Of a DNA stretch of 64,000 nucleotides, positions 8,429 through 15,851 are shown piece by piece (position 1 is the stretch's first letter; each line of letters starts with the position of its first letter). This stretch comes from Anaerolineales bacterium UBA5195. GTDB taxonomy: Bacteria; Chloroflexota; Anaerolineae; Anaerolineales; Villigracilaceae. Where the stretch lies: contig DHVZ01000057.1 of NCBI GenBank assembly GCA_002412925.1, forward strand, positions 1 through 64,000, in the 5' to 3' direction. Under the pieces are notes generated by a model. That model saw nothing but the letters and a program-made list of their open reading frames with translations, did no database searches and had not been told where the DNA came from. Made by a program: the position numbers and the translations under genes.

Positions 8429-9388
8429 GAGCAGCAGAACGGCTGAAATCCCGAATAAGATACTCTCCGGGGGGGCGAGCAAGGCGTCCAGCGCGGGTGC
8501 GCGCCGGGGCCGAGACATGGGTCTCGTCGGTAGTTCCTTTGTCCCAAATAAATATTGGCGGAAGGCTTCAATCGATTCGGGCCGCTGGTCAGGGTGCAAT
8601 TCCATGGCCCACAGGATGGCTTTTTCTGTGCGCACACTGATGGCCGGGTTGGTGCGGCGCGGCGACATCAATCCCTCGGGATGCAGGAAACGCTGGCGGG
8701 CATCCACGGGAGGCTGGTTGGTCAGCAGGTGATAGAGGGTAGCCCCAAAGGCAAAAATATCGGAACGAATGTCGGTATGGCTTTCAGAACCGCCATACTG
8801 TTCCAGCGGAGTATACAAAACAGTGCCCTGTCCCTGAATGATGGTAATGGTCTCCTCATCAGGGGCAAGCACTTTGACCAGACCAAAATCGACCAGTTTG
8901 AGCAGGCCGCCGGGCGTGATCTTCAGGTTGGAAGGTTTGATATCGCGGTGAACGATGGGCGGAGATTGGCTATGCAGGTAGGCAAGCGCGTCGGCAAGCT
9001 GGGCAGCCCAATCAAGCGCATCCCGCTCGCTGAGAAAGGCATTACGGCTCTTGGCCTCCAGCATGACGGTGCGCAGGTCTTTGCCGGGGACGTAGTCCAT
9101 GACGAGATAATCTTTCTCGCCAATCGAGAAGAAATCGGAGACTTTGGGAAGGTTCGGGTGATCGAGGCGCGCAAGCACAGTGGCCTCGCGCATAAATTGT
9201 TCGCGGGCTTCGCACAAAACTTTTTCGGGAAGGTTGCGGTCGTGTTCGACCTCCTTAAGCGCACACTTACGCCCATCGAGACGCAAATCGTCTGCCAGGT
9301 AGATGTTTCCCATCCCACCCTGGCCGATGCGCTCCTGGATGCGGTAGCGTCCGCGCAGGACCTCCCCCGTTTTGAGCGGGATCGGCAT
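8399..9388 (-). CDS. Serine/threonine protein kinase with C-terminal membrane anchor
   Basis: This 329-residue Hanks-type kinase is complete: glycine loop IGQGGMGNIY (21-30), ATP-binding Lys45 (ALKEVE), catalytic HRD at 147-149 with Asn154, and DFG at 167-169. The tail (about 270-305) is basic and Pro-rich, and a single hydrophobic helix (308-327) ends the protein, leaving almost nothing outside the membrane. There is no PASTA sensor domain. The start has a GAGGAG site. The gene is divergent from an FHA-domain regulator, and FHA domains bind phosphothreonine, so the regulator is a likely partner (inference). Confidence 0.93.
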   Translation of the reverse strand: MPIPLKTGEVLRGRYRIQERIGQGGMGNIYLADDLRLDGRKCALKEVEHDRNLPEKVLCEAREQFMREATVLARLDHPNLPKVSDFFSIGEKDYLVMDYVPGKDLRTVMLEAKSRNAFLSERDALDWAAQLADALAYLHSQSPPIVHRDIKPSNLKITPGGLLKLVDFGLVKVLAPDEETITIIQGQGTVLYTPLEQYGGSESHTDIRSDIFAFGATLYHLLTNQPPVDARQRFLHPEGLMSPRRTNPAISVRTEKAILWAMELHPDQRPESIEAFRQYLFGTKELPTRPMSRPRRAPALDALLAPPESILFGISAVLLLLSLIATLGR

Positions 9389-9465
9389 TGGCTTGTCTCC
9401 TCGTTTTAGTGAACTGTGCAGAGTGAATTTCGGCGTGTTTTTTATGCACAGAACGGCGCTTTTCT

Positions 9466-9474
9466 GCTATATTA
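9466..9474 (+). promoter_or_regulatory. Extended -10 promoter of the leader ORF/FHA regulator
   Basis: TGCTATATT lies 16 nt upstream of the leader ORF start at 9491. The predicted transcript begins near 9481, at or just before the Shine-Dalgarno sequence of the leader ORF. Confidence 0.55.
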
Positions 9475-9490
9475 TAACGTAGAGGAGAGT

Positions 9491-9562
9491 ATGCGCATCA
9501 GCAAATCAGGATTCTTGCTTTTCATTCGTGAACCGGATTTTGGATGCACAAAACACCTATGA
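9491..9562 (+). CDS. Short leader ORF translationally coupled to the FHA regulator
   Basis: A 23-codon ORF (begins MRISKSGFLLFIR) has the strongest ribosome binding site nearby, AGAGGAGA at 9481-9488. Its stop overlaps the ATG at 9559 as ATGA, the classic arrangement for translational coupling. The downstream FHA gene has no good site of its own. It may be a regulatory leader peptide or simply a ribosome loader; no similarity is recognised. Confidence 0.5.
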   Translation: MRISKSGFLLFIREPDFGCTKHL

Positions 9563-10212
9563 GCGAAAAAGATGCTCCCATTCTTGTCGCAATAAATGGT
9601 CCACTAAAAGGGGAACGTTGGTCGCTCGATCACCCCCTGGTAATGGGACGTGAACCGGGCTGCGAAGTGGTCATCCCCGACAGACAGGTCTCTCGCTATC
9701 ACGCGCGCCTGACTCCTGGACCGAATGGCGTTGTGCTGGAAGATCTGGGCAGCAAAAATGGCACTCACTACAACGGCAGTCCCCTAGCCGGGCAGGTGGT
9801 TTTACAGGATGGCGACACACTGCAAATCGCGGTGGCTCAGGAATTCCAGTTCCTGAGCTCGGACGCAACCATGCCGCTGGAGGCCGGGCCGTCACTCGGC
9901 GGGCGCTTGATGCTGGATATGCGCGCACGCCAGGTCTGGGTCAACCAGAAACAGATGAATCCGCCGCTTTCGGCCCAGCAATTCCAGCTTCTTTGGGTTT
10001 TGTACCAGAACGAGGGAAAAGTCGTCACGCGCCAGGAGCTTGTTTCAGCCGTCTGGGGCGACGAACAGTCTGCCGGGGTGACCGACCAGGCGCTGGATGC
10101 GCTCATCCGCCGCCTGCGCGACCGTCTCGCGGCCATGGATCCGGAGCATAATTACATCGTTACCGTGCGCGGACATGGCATGATGCTTGATAACCCCCCG
10201 GGCGGGGAGTGA
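9559..10212 (+). CDS. FHA domain-winged helix transcriptional regulator
   Basis: A 217-residue protein. The N-terminal FHA domain shows GR (30-31), SRYH (45-48) and NGT (67-69), the residues that bind phosphothreonine peptides. The C-terminal half (about 115-210) is an OmpR/PhoB-type winged helix, with LSAQQFQLLWVLYQNEGKVV, WGDE and the wing VRGHGMML. It should bind DNA in response to phosphorylation by, or docking on, a kinase such as the divergent one at 8399-9388. An upstream in-frame ATG at 9544 is possible, but the ATGA overlap with the leader ORF favours 9559. Confidence 0.9.
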   Translation: MSEKDAPILVAINGPLKGERWSLDHPLVMGREPGCEVVIPDRQVSRYHARLTPGPNGVVLEDLGSKNGTHYNGSPLAGQVVLQDGDTLQIAVAQEFQFLSSDATMPLEAGPSLGGRLMLDMRARQVWVNQKQMNPPLSAQQFQLLWVLYQNEGKVVTRQELVSAVWGDEQSAGVTDQALDALIRRLRDRLAAMDPEHNYIVTVRGHGMMLDNPPGGE

Positions 10213-10287
10213 GCCAGGCATGGAAAGCGTGGCTCCCGAGATTGACCGGTATGCCAGGAAAACCTACCGCGCCTGATTACGGAAAAA

Positions 10288-10318
10288 GGTGGCAGTCGCT
10301 TCCAAAGTGACTGCCACC
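10288..10318 (-). terminator. Hairpin terminator of the CpXC gene
   Basis: The 14-bp stem (ggtggcagtcgctt with aagtgactgccacc, one G-T pair) has five A residues on its left, giving a T tract on the minus strand. It separates the convergent FHA and CpXC genes. Confidence 0.75.
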
Positions 10319-10354
10319 TGCGTTTACTATTCCCTGTTGACCAATCCCCTTTTC

Positions 10355-11719
10355 CTACTTCCCCAAATTTTTCTGCATCGAGTGCTTCAAAACCGCCCGG
10401 TAAACTTTTTCGAGTCGTTTCATAATTTCTGCAGAATTGGGGTCCTGTTTGCCCTGCTGCTCCACCTGCTGCATCAAGGAGGCCATGACCCCGGTGAATT
10501 CTTCGGTCAGATCATTCTCGTGAGCTTTGAGCGCTTCATCCAGCGCGGCATCCTCCCCGGCAGCTTCGACCAGTTCGTTGATGATTTCCAACTCGGGCGG
10601 GGTGCTGGCCTGCTGCAGGACGGAGACGATTTGCTGGAGCTTTTGCATCCGGTCGGCCTCGTTTTTTTGCTGGGCATCGCGTAATTTTGTCTCCAGGATT
10701 TGGACAACGACTTCGTTCTGGAAATTGGCGATATTTTCCATGGTTGCCTGGGCAATATCTGGAGCGGCCAGCAGGGATTCGATCATCGCATCTGCCTGTT
10801 TCATCTGTTCTTCGACGGCCTTGTCGATCTGGTTGGTGTATTCAAGGATCTTCTCGCGCAGTTCCTCAAGCTTCTGGCGTTCTTCGCCGGAGGTCTTGTC
10901 GAGCTGCTCGGTGAGAATCTGGAAGAAGGAGTAATCCAGCCCGTTGCGCGTCAGGCTGACCAAGGCCTGCAGGCGAGCCTCGGTGGGGGCGGCGATGAAA
11001 ATTTCCAGTAATTTTTCGCGTGTCAGTCCCTGCCCCACATCCTGGAGCGATTTGACCGCCGCTTCGAGCTCGCCCATCTGCGCCTGGATTTTACGACCAT
11101 ATTCAGAATTGGCCATCAGTTCTTCCTGGAGCGCAGCCATGGCCTGGGCCGACTGTTGCTGCCCAGAGGCCACAGCAGCTTCGGCCAGGCGGCCAAACAA
11201 CGCAAAGAAGGTCTCATCCAGTTGGGCGGACTCGTTCTTGATGATCTCGGTGCGCGCCTCGGGCGAGCTGGCCTGCATCAGGCGCTGGATCAGGTTCAGG
11301 CGTTTCTGCTGTTCGTCAAGCATTTCCTTCGTGACTCCGTCGCCTTCCAGGATTTTTTCGATCATGCTCTGGAAAGTGAGAAAACTCTGGGGCCGCAGGA
11401 GATAGCCTTTTCGTTTTTCAGCGGGCAGGCGGTTCATCACCTGCGTAATCAACGGGCCGACGATTTTTTCCTGTTCGTTGACGGGCAATCCCAACTCAGA
11501 GGGGAAATACGTCAACAGGAGTTCTTTTTCATTGTCGTGATAAACGGTGGGAGTCGAGAGCGGTCCTTCGAATCCGCAAAACGGGCAGCGGGCATAATTG
11601 GAAACGCGCCCGATCAGGCGCTGTTTCGCGCCGGGGTCGGCGGTCACGTCAAAAAGCTGTTCAACCTGGGCAGGAATCATCTGGCGACAGCGGGGGCAGG
11701 AAATCTGGGTCTGGGGCAT
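10355..11719 (-). CDS. CpXC domain protein with long helical C-terminal region
   Basis: A 454-residue soluble protein. The N-terminal domain has two Cys pairs, CPRC (8-11) and CPFC (45-48), as in the CpXC family (PF14353), and probably binds zinc. The rest is strongly helical and Glu/Gln-rich with likely coiled coils (for example LEELREKILEYTNQIDKAVE), so it could be a scaffold or oligomer. No enzyme motif is seen. It lies between the kinase/FHA pair and a histidine kinase. Its function is unknown. Confidence 0.8.
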   Translation of the reverse strand: MPQTQISCPRCRQMIPAQVEQLFDVTADPGAKQRLIGRVSNYARCPFCGFEGPLSTPTVYHDNEKELLLTYFPSELGLPVNEQEKIVGPLITQVMNRLPAEKRKGYLLRPQSFLTFQSMIEKILEGDGVTKEMLDEQQKRLNLIQRLMQASSPEARTEIIKNESAQLDETFFALFGRLAEAAVASGQQQSAQAMAALQEELMANSEYGRKIQAQMGELEAAVKSLQDVGQGLTREKLLEIFIAAPTEARLQALVSLTRNGLDYSFFQILTEQLDKTSGEERQKLEELREKILEYTNQIDKAVEEQMKQADAMIESLLAAPDIAQATMENIANFQNEVVVQILETKLRDAQQKNEADRMQKLQQIVSVLQQASTPPELEIINELVEAAGEDAALDEALKAHENDLTEEFTGVMASLMQQVEQQGKQDPNSAEIMKRLEKVYRAVLKHSMQKNLGK

Positions 11720-11757
11720 GGGGTTTTGTATTTTCCGATTTCTGGGTTTAATTTTTT

Positions 11758-11797
11758 ACGGAATACGCCTCACGCAATAACTTGCTGCGTATTCCGT
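11758..11797 (-). repeat. Hairpin downstream of the histidine kinase gene
   Basis: Arms acggaatacgc and gcgtattccgt (11 bp) enclose a smaller gcaa/ttgc stem. No T tract follows the stem in either direction. It probably belongs to the ACGCAA-type intergenic hairpins at 2424 and 4762 and may still end transcription of the kinase gene. Confidence 0.55.
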
Positions 11798-11837
11798 CTT
11801 TCGTTTCTTACAAGAGGGGATATTTTACCCCGAAAAT

Positions 11838-13436
11838 TTATCTTGGCAGCGAGAAGCAAACTCTTGCGCCTGAGCCATGCTGCGGATCGAGCCAGATGCG
11901 CCCGCCGTGAGCCTCGACAATTGCGCGCGCCAGGTAGAGTCCCAACCCCGCGCCTTTGGTTTTACGGACAGCGGTGTCAGAGCGATAAAACCTGTCAAAG
12001 ATATGCGGCATGTCGTGTGGGTCGATGCCAGGTCCTTCATCGCTGACCGTGATGATTACCTGTTCAGGGCGAAGGTCGCCGCTGATCTGGATTCTTCCTT
12101 TTTGGGAATATTTGATCGCGTTCGAGATAAGATTGGAAAAGACCTGTTCGATGCGGGTTTCGTCGCCCATGATAACGGGAAAATCAGCAGGGAAATCCAC
12201 CGTCAGTGTATGGTTTTTGGTCTGGGTTTGGAAGCGTTCAGCGAGGCGTTGGGCCAGGTTGGGCAGGGATAAATCCGTCCGATTCATGGTCAACCCGCCA
12301 GCCTGGAGTCGCGAAGCATCCAACAAATCTTCGATCATCTGGGTCAGGCGGTCGGCTTCATCTTCGATGACGGCCAGGCTGTCCTGGATGACATGCTTGT
12401 CCCAGCGGGCATCGTCACGCCGCAGGGTGGAAGCGTAACCCTTGATCAAGGCTACGGGGGTTTTAAGTTCGTGGCTGACAATGGAAATAAAAGTGGCCTT
12501 CATCTCATCAGCATTGCGGAAGTGGGTGATGTCGCGGACAGTGACGATAATGTTGCGCACCTGTCCATCGGGGGTCAACAAAGGAGCGTAGGTAATGCCG
12601 ACCGGGACGTTGGGCGGCTCCGAACGCTTGAGATCTCCCTCAACGTACAAATGCGCGTTGGTGGTCAGCGGCCAGCCCTGGGCTTCGGCTTCTTCAAGGG
12701 TCATGCCATCGGGCTTGCGCGCCCAGTCGATGACTTCATCATGCCTTTTGCCGCGAACCTGCTCATCGGTCTGGCCGCAGATGCGCTCGAAGGCATCGTT
12801 GACGCGCTCGATGCTGTGATCGGCGTTCAGGATGAGAATGCCATCGGCAGCACCATCGATCAGGGCATCGAGACGTTGTTTTTCGAGAATTACCTGGCTG
12901 TACAGGCGCGCGTTGAAGACCGCAATCGCGGCCTGGTCAGCAAAGGATTGCAGGAGCTGTTTATCATTGGCAGAAAAAAGGTCGGGATAGGAGCGGAAGA
13001 TGAAAATGACGCCAATCACCTGTCCATGGGTAACGAGCGAAATGGCGGTGCCGTTTAACAAGCCCTGGCTGGCAGTATAAGTCAGTTCTTTCAACATGCG
13101 GTTGAGTTCGTCAACATCCAGCTCGGCAGCACGCTCTTCAGCCAGCAGCGGCTCAAGATAACGCAAAAATGCCGCCGGGATGCCGTGCCCGGCAGCAACT
13201 CGCCAGGAATTGGCTTCTTTCAGCGCAATCAACCCGGCCTGGCCTGCCAGCATTTCGATGGCGATGCGCAAAATGCGCTTCAACACCTTTTGCAGATCAA
13301 GTTCCTGGGTGATGGTGCGGGTTATTTCGAGCAGGTAGTCGCGTTGTCTGACGCGGAAATCGGGGAGCATGTTTCGGATTCGGGGCTGCCAATCGTTAGG
13401 AAAGATTGCTTGTATTTTATCACCTGGAAAAGCCAC
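11838..13436 (-). CDS. Soluble sensor histidine kinase (GAF-PAS-HisKA-HATPase)
   Basis: Up to 532 residues with no membrane segment. The order is GAF (about 40-185), PAS (about 190-305), HisKA with the phosphoacceptor His322 in SHELKTP, and HATPase_c with N box NLISNAIKYS, G1 box DEGPGI and G2 box GAGLGL. It senses a cytoplasmic signal through GAF/PAS and phosphorylates an unseen response regulator; no regulator gene is adjacent. The longest frame starts with GTG at 13436 without a ribosome site; an ATG at 13370 (MLPDFRVRQ) is a reasonable alternative and loses no domain. Confidence 0.92.
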   Translation of the reverse strand: MAFPGDKIQAIFPNDWQPRIRNMLPDFRVRQRDYLLEITRTITQELDLQKVLKRILRIAIEMLAGQAGLIALKEANSWRVAAGHGIPAAFLRYLEPLLAEERAAELDVDELNRMLKELTYTASQGLLNGTAISLVTHGQVIGVIFIFRSYPDLFSANDKQLLQSFADQAAIAVFNARLYSQVILEKQRLDALIDGAADGILILNADHSIERVNDAFERICGQTDEQVRGKRHDEVIDWARKPDGMTLEEAEAQGWPLTTNAHLYVEGDLKRSEPPNVPVGITYAPLLTPDGQVRNIIVTVRDITHFRNADEMKATFISIVSHELKTPVALIKGYASTLRRDDARWDKHVIQDSLAVIEDEADRLTQMIEDLLDASRLQAGGLTMNRTDLSLPNLAQRLAERFQTQTKNHTLTVDFPADFPVIMGDETRIEQVFSNLISNAIKYSQKGRIQISGDLRPEQVIITVSDEGPGIDPHDMPHIFDRFYRSDTAVRKTKGAGLGLYLARAIVEAHGGRIWLDPQHGSGARVCFSLPR

Positions 13437-13469
13437 AAACGTTAGAGCGGCATCGGAGAAAGGTTAATC

Positions 13470-13612
13470 GATTATCAGTAGTTTACAAAATATCTTGAAG
13501 CAGCCCAATTCTTGGGAATCTGCGCGCGCGCCCATGGATGACAAGGATTGAACCAACCTCGCCATGCTTTATAATCAGTAATTCACGAAAGTTGGGAAAA
13601 CTACTGATTATC
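13470..13612 (+). repeat. Two copies of the TCAGTAnTTCAC repeat family before the bactofilin-like gene
   Basis: The first copy is gattatcagtagtttacaa with a tcttgaag core. The second, at 13571-13612, is ataatcagtaattcacgaaa followed by an inverted actactgattat. The 250-bp intergenic region otherwise shows only a GCGCGC run at 13521-13530. Related copies are at 22431, 28671, 33930 and, more loosely, 55683. Confidence 0.55.
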
Positions 13613-13689
13613 CATACCGGCAACTATTTAAGCATAACTGCGTATATTTTCCTGGACATTTTGCATCAATTTTCATATTGGAGGCTCTC

Positions 13690-14997
13690 ATGTACAAAAA
13701 TTTCGTTCGCATCCTGGTCAGCGCCACGCTGCTGGCTGTGCTCGCCTTGGGCATCGCTGCCCCGGTATCCGCTTTCGATGGGCGTGGTGGCGACCTGGTC
13801 ATCGTCGGCAAGGACGAGGTTGTCAACGATGATCTCTATGTCGGCGCCGGTAATTTCACCCTGGATGGGACCATCAAAGGGGATCTGCTTGCCAGTGGCG
13901 AAACCTTGACGATTAATGGCACTGTCGAAGGCGATGTCATGGCAGCCGGACAAACCATCATCCTCAACGGCGTTGTCACCGGCAGTGTCCGAATGGCTGG
14001 CGCGGCATTATTCGTCGGAGAAAATGCCAAAATTGGCGGCGACATTATCGCAGCAGGCGCCAGCCTGGAGACCCGCAAAGGCAGCGCCATTGGACAGGAC
14101 GCAGTCATCTTCGGCGGCCAGGCGCTTTTGGCGGGTGAGATTGCTCGCAACGTAAAAGTATTCACCGGCGGGCTGGAACTGCGCGGTCAGATCGACGGAA
14201 ACCTGGAAGCTGAAGTCGGCGAGGCGGAACATGACGGACCCGGCCCGATGGTCTTTATCCCAAAATCGCCAATCCCTGTGCCAAATGTCAAAGGCGGCCT
14301 GACCATCGACCCTGAGGCCAAAATCGGCGGAAAACTGACCTATACCAGCGCCAAGGAACTGACCATTCCGGGCGGCGTGGTTGCGGGAGTTGTCACTCGC
14401 CTGGAGCCGGAAGTCACGCCCGTTATCAAACCAACCGCAAGCGAATTGTTCATGGCAGGCCTGCTTAATTCAATCCGCAAAATCGTCACCCTGATCCTGC
14501 TTGGCCTGCTTGTCGGCTGGTTATTCCCAACCTTTCTCTCCCTGGGCATCAACCACGTCCGCACAGCTCCCTTGCCGTCATTTGGCTGGGGGATCGTGTC
14601 GATTGCAGCCTTCTTCTTTGCGCTGCTGGTGCTGATCATGGCCACGATTATTGGCGCACTGCTCTTTGGCGCGTTGACATTGAGCGGCCTCAGCGCAGCA
14701 ATGGTTTTCCTTGGCCTGTTGGGAATGTTCGTCCTGATCTTTGGTTTTGTGCTGGCGACCTCTTTTATCGCGCAAATCATCGTCAGCCTGTTGGGCGGCA
14801 AACTGATCCTTGAAAAGGTGAAACCAGAATGGGCTGACCACAAAGTCTGGCCGCTGGCCATCGGCGTGATTCTGTTCGCCATCCTGACCTCCATCCCGAT
14901 TTTGGGACAACTGGCTGGCCTGGTTGTGGTTCTTCTGGGTTTGGGCGCGCTATGGTTGTCAGGTTACAGTCTTTTCCCAAGAAAACAGGCAGAGTAA
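13690..14997 (+). CDS. Bactofilin-like polymer-forming protein with membrane domain
   Basis: A 435-residue protein. A signal peptide (1-29, ending in VSAF) precedes a right-handed beta-helix of short Gly/hydrophobic repeats (about 35-235, for example LTINGTVEGDVMAAG), like the polymer-forming cytoskeletal domain of bactofilins. Four or more hydrophobic helices follow (about 255-430). The beta-helix would sit outside or against the membrane, unlike classical cytoplasmic bactofilins. The ATG at 13690 has GGAGG 5 nt upstream, so the TTG 12 nt earlier is not needed. It may organise the envelope (inference). Confidence 0.82.
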   Translation: MYKNFVRILVSATLLAVLALGIAAPVSAFDGRGGDLVIVGKDEVVNDDLYVGAGNFTLDGTIKGDLLASGETLTINGTVEGDVMAAGQTIILNGVVTGSVRMAGAALFVGENAKIGGDIIAAGASLETRKGSAIGQDAVIFGGQALLAGEIARNVKVFTGGLELRGQIDGNLEAEVGEAEHDGPGPMVFIPKSPIPVPNVKGGLTIDPEAKIGGKLTYTSAKELTIPGGVVAGVVTRLEPEVTPVIKPTASELFMAGLLNSIRKIVTLILLGLLVGWLFPTFLSLGINHVRTAPLPSFGWGIVSIAAFFFALLVLIMATIIGALLFGALTLSGLSAAMVFLGLLGMFVLIFGFVLATSFIAQIIVSLLGGKLILEKVKPEWADHKVWPLAIGVILFAILTSIPILGQLAGLVVVLLGLGALWLSGYSLFPRKQAE

Positions 14998-15030
14998 CGT
15001 TACAGGTCATAAACCAGGCGTGAAACAAAC

Positions 15031-15077
15031 CTTGAATCAAAAAACGACGGCGCAATGCCGTCGTTTTTTGATTCAAG
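15031..15077. terminator. Bidirectional 21-bp hairpin terminator
   Basis: Arms 15031-15051 and 15057-15077 are perfect complements around gcaat. The arms contain aaaaaa/tttttt, and the hairpin lies between the convergent genes ending at 14997 and 15086. Confidence 0.9.
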
Positions 15078-15085
15078 TGAAAATT

Positions 15086-15703
15086 TTACGGGCATTCCTT
15101 GGTATAGCTGACTTGTTGTTCGTATCGTCCTTTGGGGCTGCGCCAGAAAGCATTCCCGTCCTTGGCGAGGGCCACAAATTGGTATTCGAACCAGCCATTC
15201 TCCCTGACGCGGACATCAGGGCTGATATCCAGCGCTGAGAACGTCCGGGTGAAATTGCCCTTTCCATCCGTGTCCATTTTCCCGCCAGCATACCACTGGC
15301 TGCTCATGCCGGTCACTTTATCCACCATGCGGTAATAAATGTCCACCTGCACGATATACGGGCTGACACTCTTCGCAGTGAAGACAAGTTGCGACGGAGA
15401 GCATTTCAACGAGAGGGTATCACCAGAGCGGGTGATATCAACAAGCTGGTCGGCGCCAACGGCCGGGGGCAGGGTCGCGGTCGGGGTATTTTCCGGGGCT
15501 TCGGTCGGCGCGGCAACCGGAGCTTCAGTGGCAACCGGGGCAGCTGGCGGGGGAACATCTGTCGGCAGCGCAGGCGCCGAGGTAACCGGCACGACCACAG
15601 TCACTTCGACAATCATTGGCGGTTGGACAATGGGCTGGGCAGCAGGTGCAGCGCCGCAGGCAGTCAGGGCAAAGATCAAGACCAAAAATAGTAACTTTTT
15701 CAT
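15086..15703 (-). CDS. Lipoprotein with Pro/Thr linker, unknown function
   Basis: A 205-residue lipoprotein with lipobox LTAC (Cys16), a Pro/Ala/Thr-rich linker (about 22-80) and a C-terminal beta-rich domain with two Cys (SLKCSPSQL and the terminal KECP) that may form a disulfide. The domain resembles Ig/fibronectin-like ligand modules but I do not recognise a family. The start MKKLLFLVL has GGAG 7-8 nt upstream; a longer frame to 15763 lacks a site. It is a single-gene transcript ending at a bidirectional terminator. Confidence 0.8.
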   Translation of the reverse strand: MKKLLFLVLIFALTACGAAPAAQPIVQPPMIVEVTVVVPVTSAPALPTDVPPPAAPVATEAPVAAPTEAPENTPTATLPPAVGADQLVDITRSGDTLSLKCSPSQLVFTAKSVSPYIVQVDIYYRMVDKVTGMSSQWYAGGKMDTDGKGNFTRTFSALDISPDVRVRENGWFEYQFVALAKDGNAFWRSPKGRYEQQVSYTKECP

Positions 15704-15726
15704 TTCAATTCTCCTTTTTCTTAAAG

Positions 15727-15743
15727 ATTGTAATTGCATTACA
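15727..15743 (-). promoter_or_regulatory. Possible -10 and operator of the 15086 lipoprotein gene
   Basis: The inverted repeat TGTAAT-tgc-ATTACA (15729-15743) overlaps a minus-strand TACAAT (15727-15732) about 24 nt before the start codon. The position suits a repressor site; the regulator is unknown. Confidence 0.4.
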
Positions 15744-15838
15744 AAACTTGCGCAGTGCCCCATTTGGGCTATTGGTTTTTAGACATGGATACTCCAGATT
15801 AGTGACAAATATCTGTGTTACACCGCGTGCGAGGCGGG

Positions 15839-15844
15839 TATAAT
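15839..15844 (+). promoter_or_regulatory. Leaderless -10 box of the radical SAM operon
   Basis: GGGTATAAT is followed by the 7-nt spacer cctgcgc and ATG at 15852. No Shine-Dalgarno sequence is present. Confidence 0.65.
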
Positions 15845-15851
15845 CCTGCGC

